DNA of 6,383 bases, from NCBI GenBank assembly GCA_005879045.1, contig VBLV01000176.1, positions 1 through 6,383 of the forward strand, read 5' to 3'. The notes under the pieces were generated by a model. It was not told the DNA's origin and did no database searches. It worked only from the letters and a program-made list of their open reading frames with translations. Shown piece by piece: positions 6,005 to 6,383 of this stretch. Source of the stretch: Methanobacteriota archaeon (GTDB taxonomy: Archaea > Thermoplasmatota > Thermoplasmata > RBG-16-68-12). Each line of letters begins with the position of its first letter. Position 1 is the first letter of the stretch. Made by a program: the position numbers and the translations under genes.

Positions 6005-6297
6005 TCGCGGGGATCTGCCCGACATGCGGGTTGCCTAAGGAGATCTGCGTCTGCGAGGACCTGGGCCGCGAGACGACCCAGCTGTCCGTCGAGATGGACA
6101 CGCGCCGCTACGGGAAAGCGGTGACCGTCGTGCGAGGCCTGGAGTCGAAACCGGACGAAGCGGAGAAGCTCGCCCGGGAACTGAAGAAAGGCTTGGCCAC
6201 GGGCGGTTCCGGCAAAGACGGCGTGATCGTCCTGCAGGGCGACCATCGCAAAGACGTCGTGCGATTGCTCCAGTCGAAGGGCTACAACGTGCGGTGA
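6001..6297 (+). CDS. aif1: Translation initiation factor aIF1 (SUI1/eIF1 family)
   Basis: A 98-residue SUI1-family factor that binds the small ribosomal subunit near the P site and enforces correct start-codon selection. The N-terminus carries a zinc knuckle, C6-P-T-C9 and C16-V-C18 in ICPTCGLPKEICVCED, a feature of archaeal aIF1. The SUI1 core follows: the basic loop TRRYGKAVTVV (34-44), an Ala/Glu/Lys helix (53-65), then GGSGKDGVIVLQGDHRKDV (68-86), matching the family's GGTVKDG and LQGDHR motifs. The start is TTG 6001, which overlaps the TGA of TFB (TTGA) and is preceded by GGAGG. The last C-terminal strand is short but complete. Coupling to a TFB gene ties it to the same HxlR-led operon. 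The family call is firm; a regulatory link between the three genes is inference. Confidence 0.94.
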   Translation: MIAGICPTCGLPKEICVCEDLGRETTQLSVEMDTRRYGKAVTVVRGLESKPDEAEKLARELKKGLATGGSGKDGVIVLQGDHRKDVVRLLQSKGYNVR

Positions 6298-6303
6298 CGG
6301 CGG

Positions 6304-6313
6304 CCCTTATCTA
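6304..6313 (+). promoter_or_regulatory. Weak TATA-like element before the right-edge gene
   Basis: CCCTTATCTA is the only A/T-rich cluster between the aIF1 stop and the next gene. A start about 25 bases downstream would fall near 6334, leaving about 18 bases of leader that hold the AGGTG ribosome-binding site. There is no good BRE, so read-through from aIF1 is equally possible. Confidence 0.3.
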
Positions 6314-6351
6314 GGACCGCTTCGATTCGCCGCTGTCGCGCAGGTGGTACG

Positions 6352-6383
6352 CTGAAGGCGGTCGTCGTGCCCCGCTTCGGCGG
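6352..6383 (+). CDS. N-terminus of a zinc-type alcohol dehydrogenase/quinone oxidoreductase (MDR), truncated by the window edge
   Basis: Only about 10 codons are visible: (M/L)KAVVVPRFGG. This is the typical opening of medium-chain dehydrogenase/reductases such as NADPH:quinone reductases and zinc alcohol dehydrogenases, which usually begin MKAxxxxxFGGPEVL. The first codon of this frame that fits is CTG at 6352. AGGTG at 6342-6346 lies 5 bases upstream, the right spacing for that codon. There is no ATG or GTG in frame from 6298 to 6351; GTG 6367 would remove most of the first conserved strand. The gene is therefore either initiated at CTG or carries a base error in an ATG. Its substrate cannot be judged from this fragment. 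Confidence 0.6.
   Translation, partial: MKAVVVPRFG

Overview
The window is GC-rich archaeal DNA, with every convincing gene on the + strand. The archaeal assignment rests on a full-length transcription factor B (TFB), an aIF1/SUI1 initiation factor with an N-terminal zinc knuckle, BRE/TATA-like promoter elements and GAGGTG-type Shine-Dalgarno sites. High GC together with these genes suggests a GC-rich euryarchaeal lineage, perhaps Thermoplasmatota. That placement is inference and was not tested.

The left part (1-4559) looks catabolic. It opens inside an NCS1-family nucleobase/allantoin/hydantoin permease (start outside the window). A small unrecognised protein made of two about 50-residue repeats follows at 1170-1604. 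Next come a class III PLP aminotransferase (1701-3062) and, 7 bp later, a CoA-acylating methylmalonate-semialdehyde dehydrogenase (MMSDH, 3070-4559). An omega-aminotransferase next to MMSDH converts beta-alanine or 3-aminoisobutyrate to acetyl-CoA or propionyl-CoA. With an NCS1 permease nearby, the likely theme is uptake and reductive breakdown of pyrimidines or a related nitrogen compound. The ring-opening enzymes are not in view. The MMSDH reading frame is broken near 4437 by what looks like one missing C; restoring it gives a family-typical C-terminus.

The right part (4560-6297) is a compact information-processing operon behind its own BRE/TATA promoter: an HxlR-type winged-helix regulator, a somewhat divergent TFB, and aIF1. 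The genes overlap by 4 bases (ATGA, then TTGA), so translation is probably coupled. A small regulator, a promoter-selecting general factor and a start-codon-selecting factor in one unit suggest co-adjustment of transcription and translation initiation.

At the right edge (6352-6383) begins a gene whose first residues match the N-terminus of zinc-type/quinone oxidoreductases (MDR family), apparently with a CTG start. No RNA genes, insertion sequences, CRISPR arrays or origins were seen.
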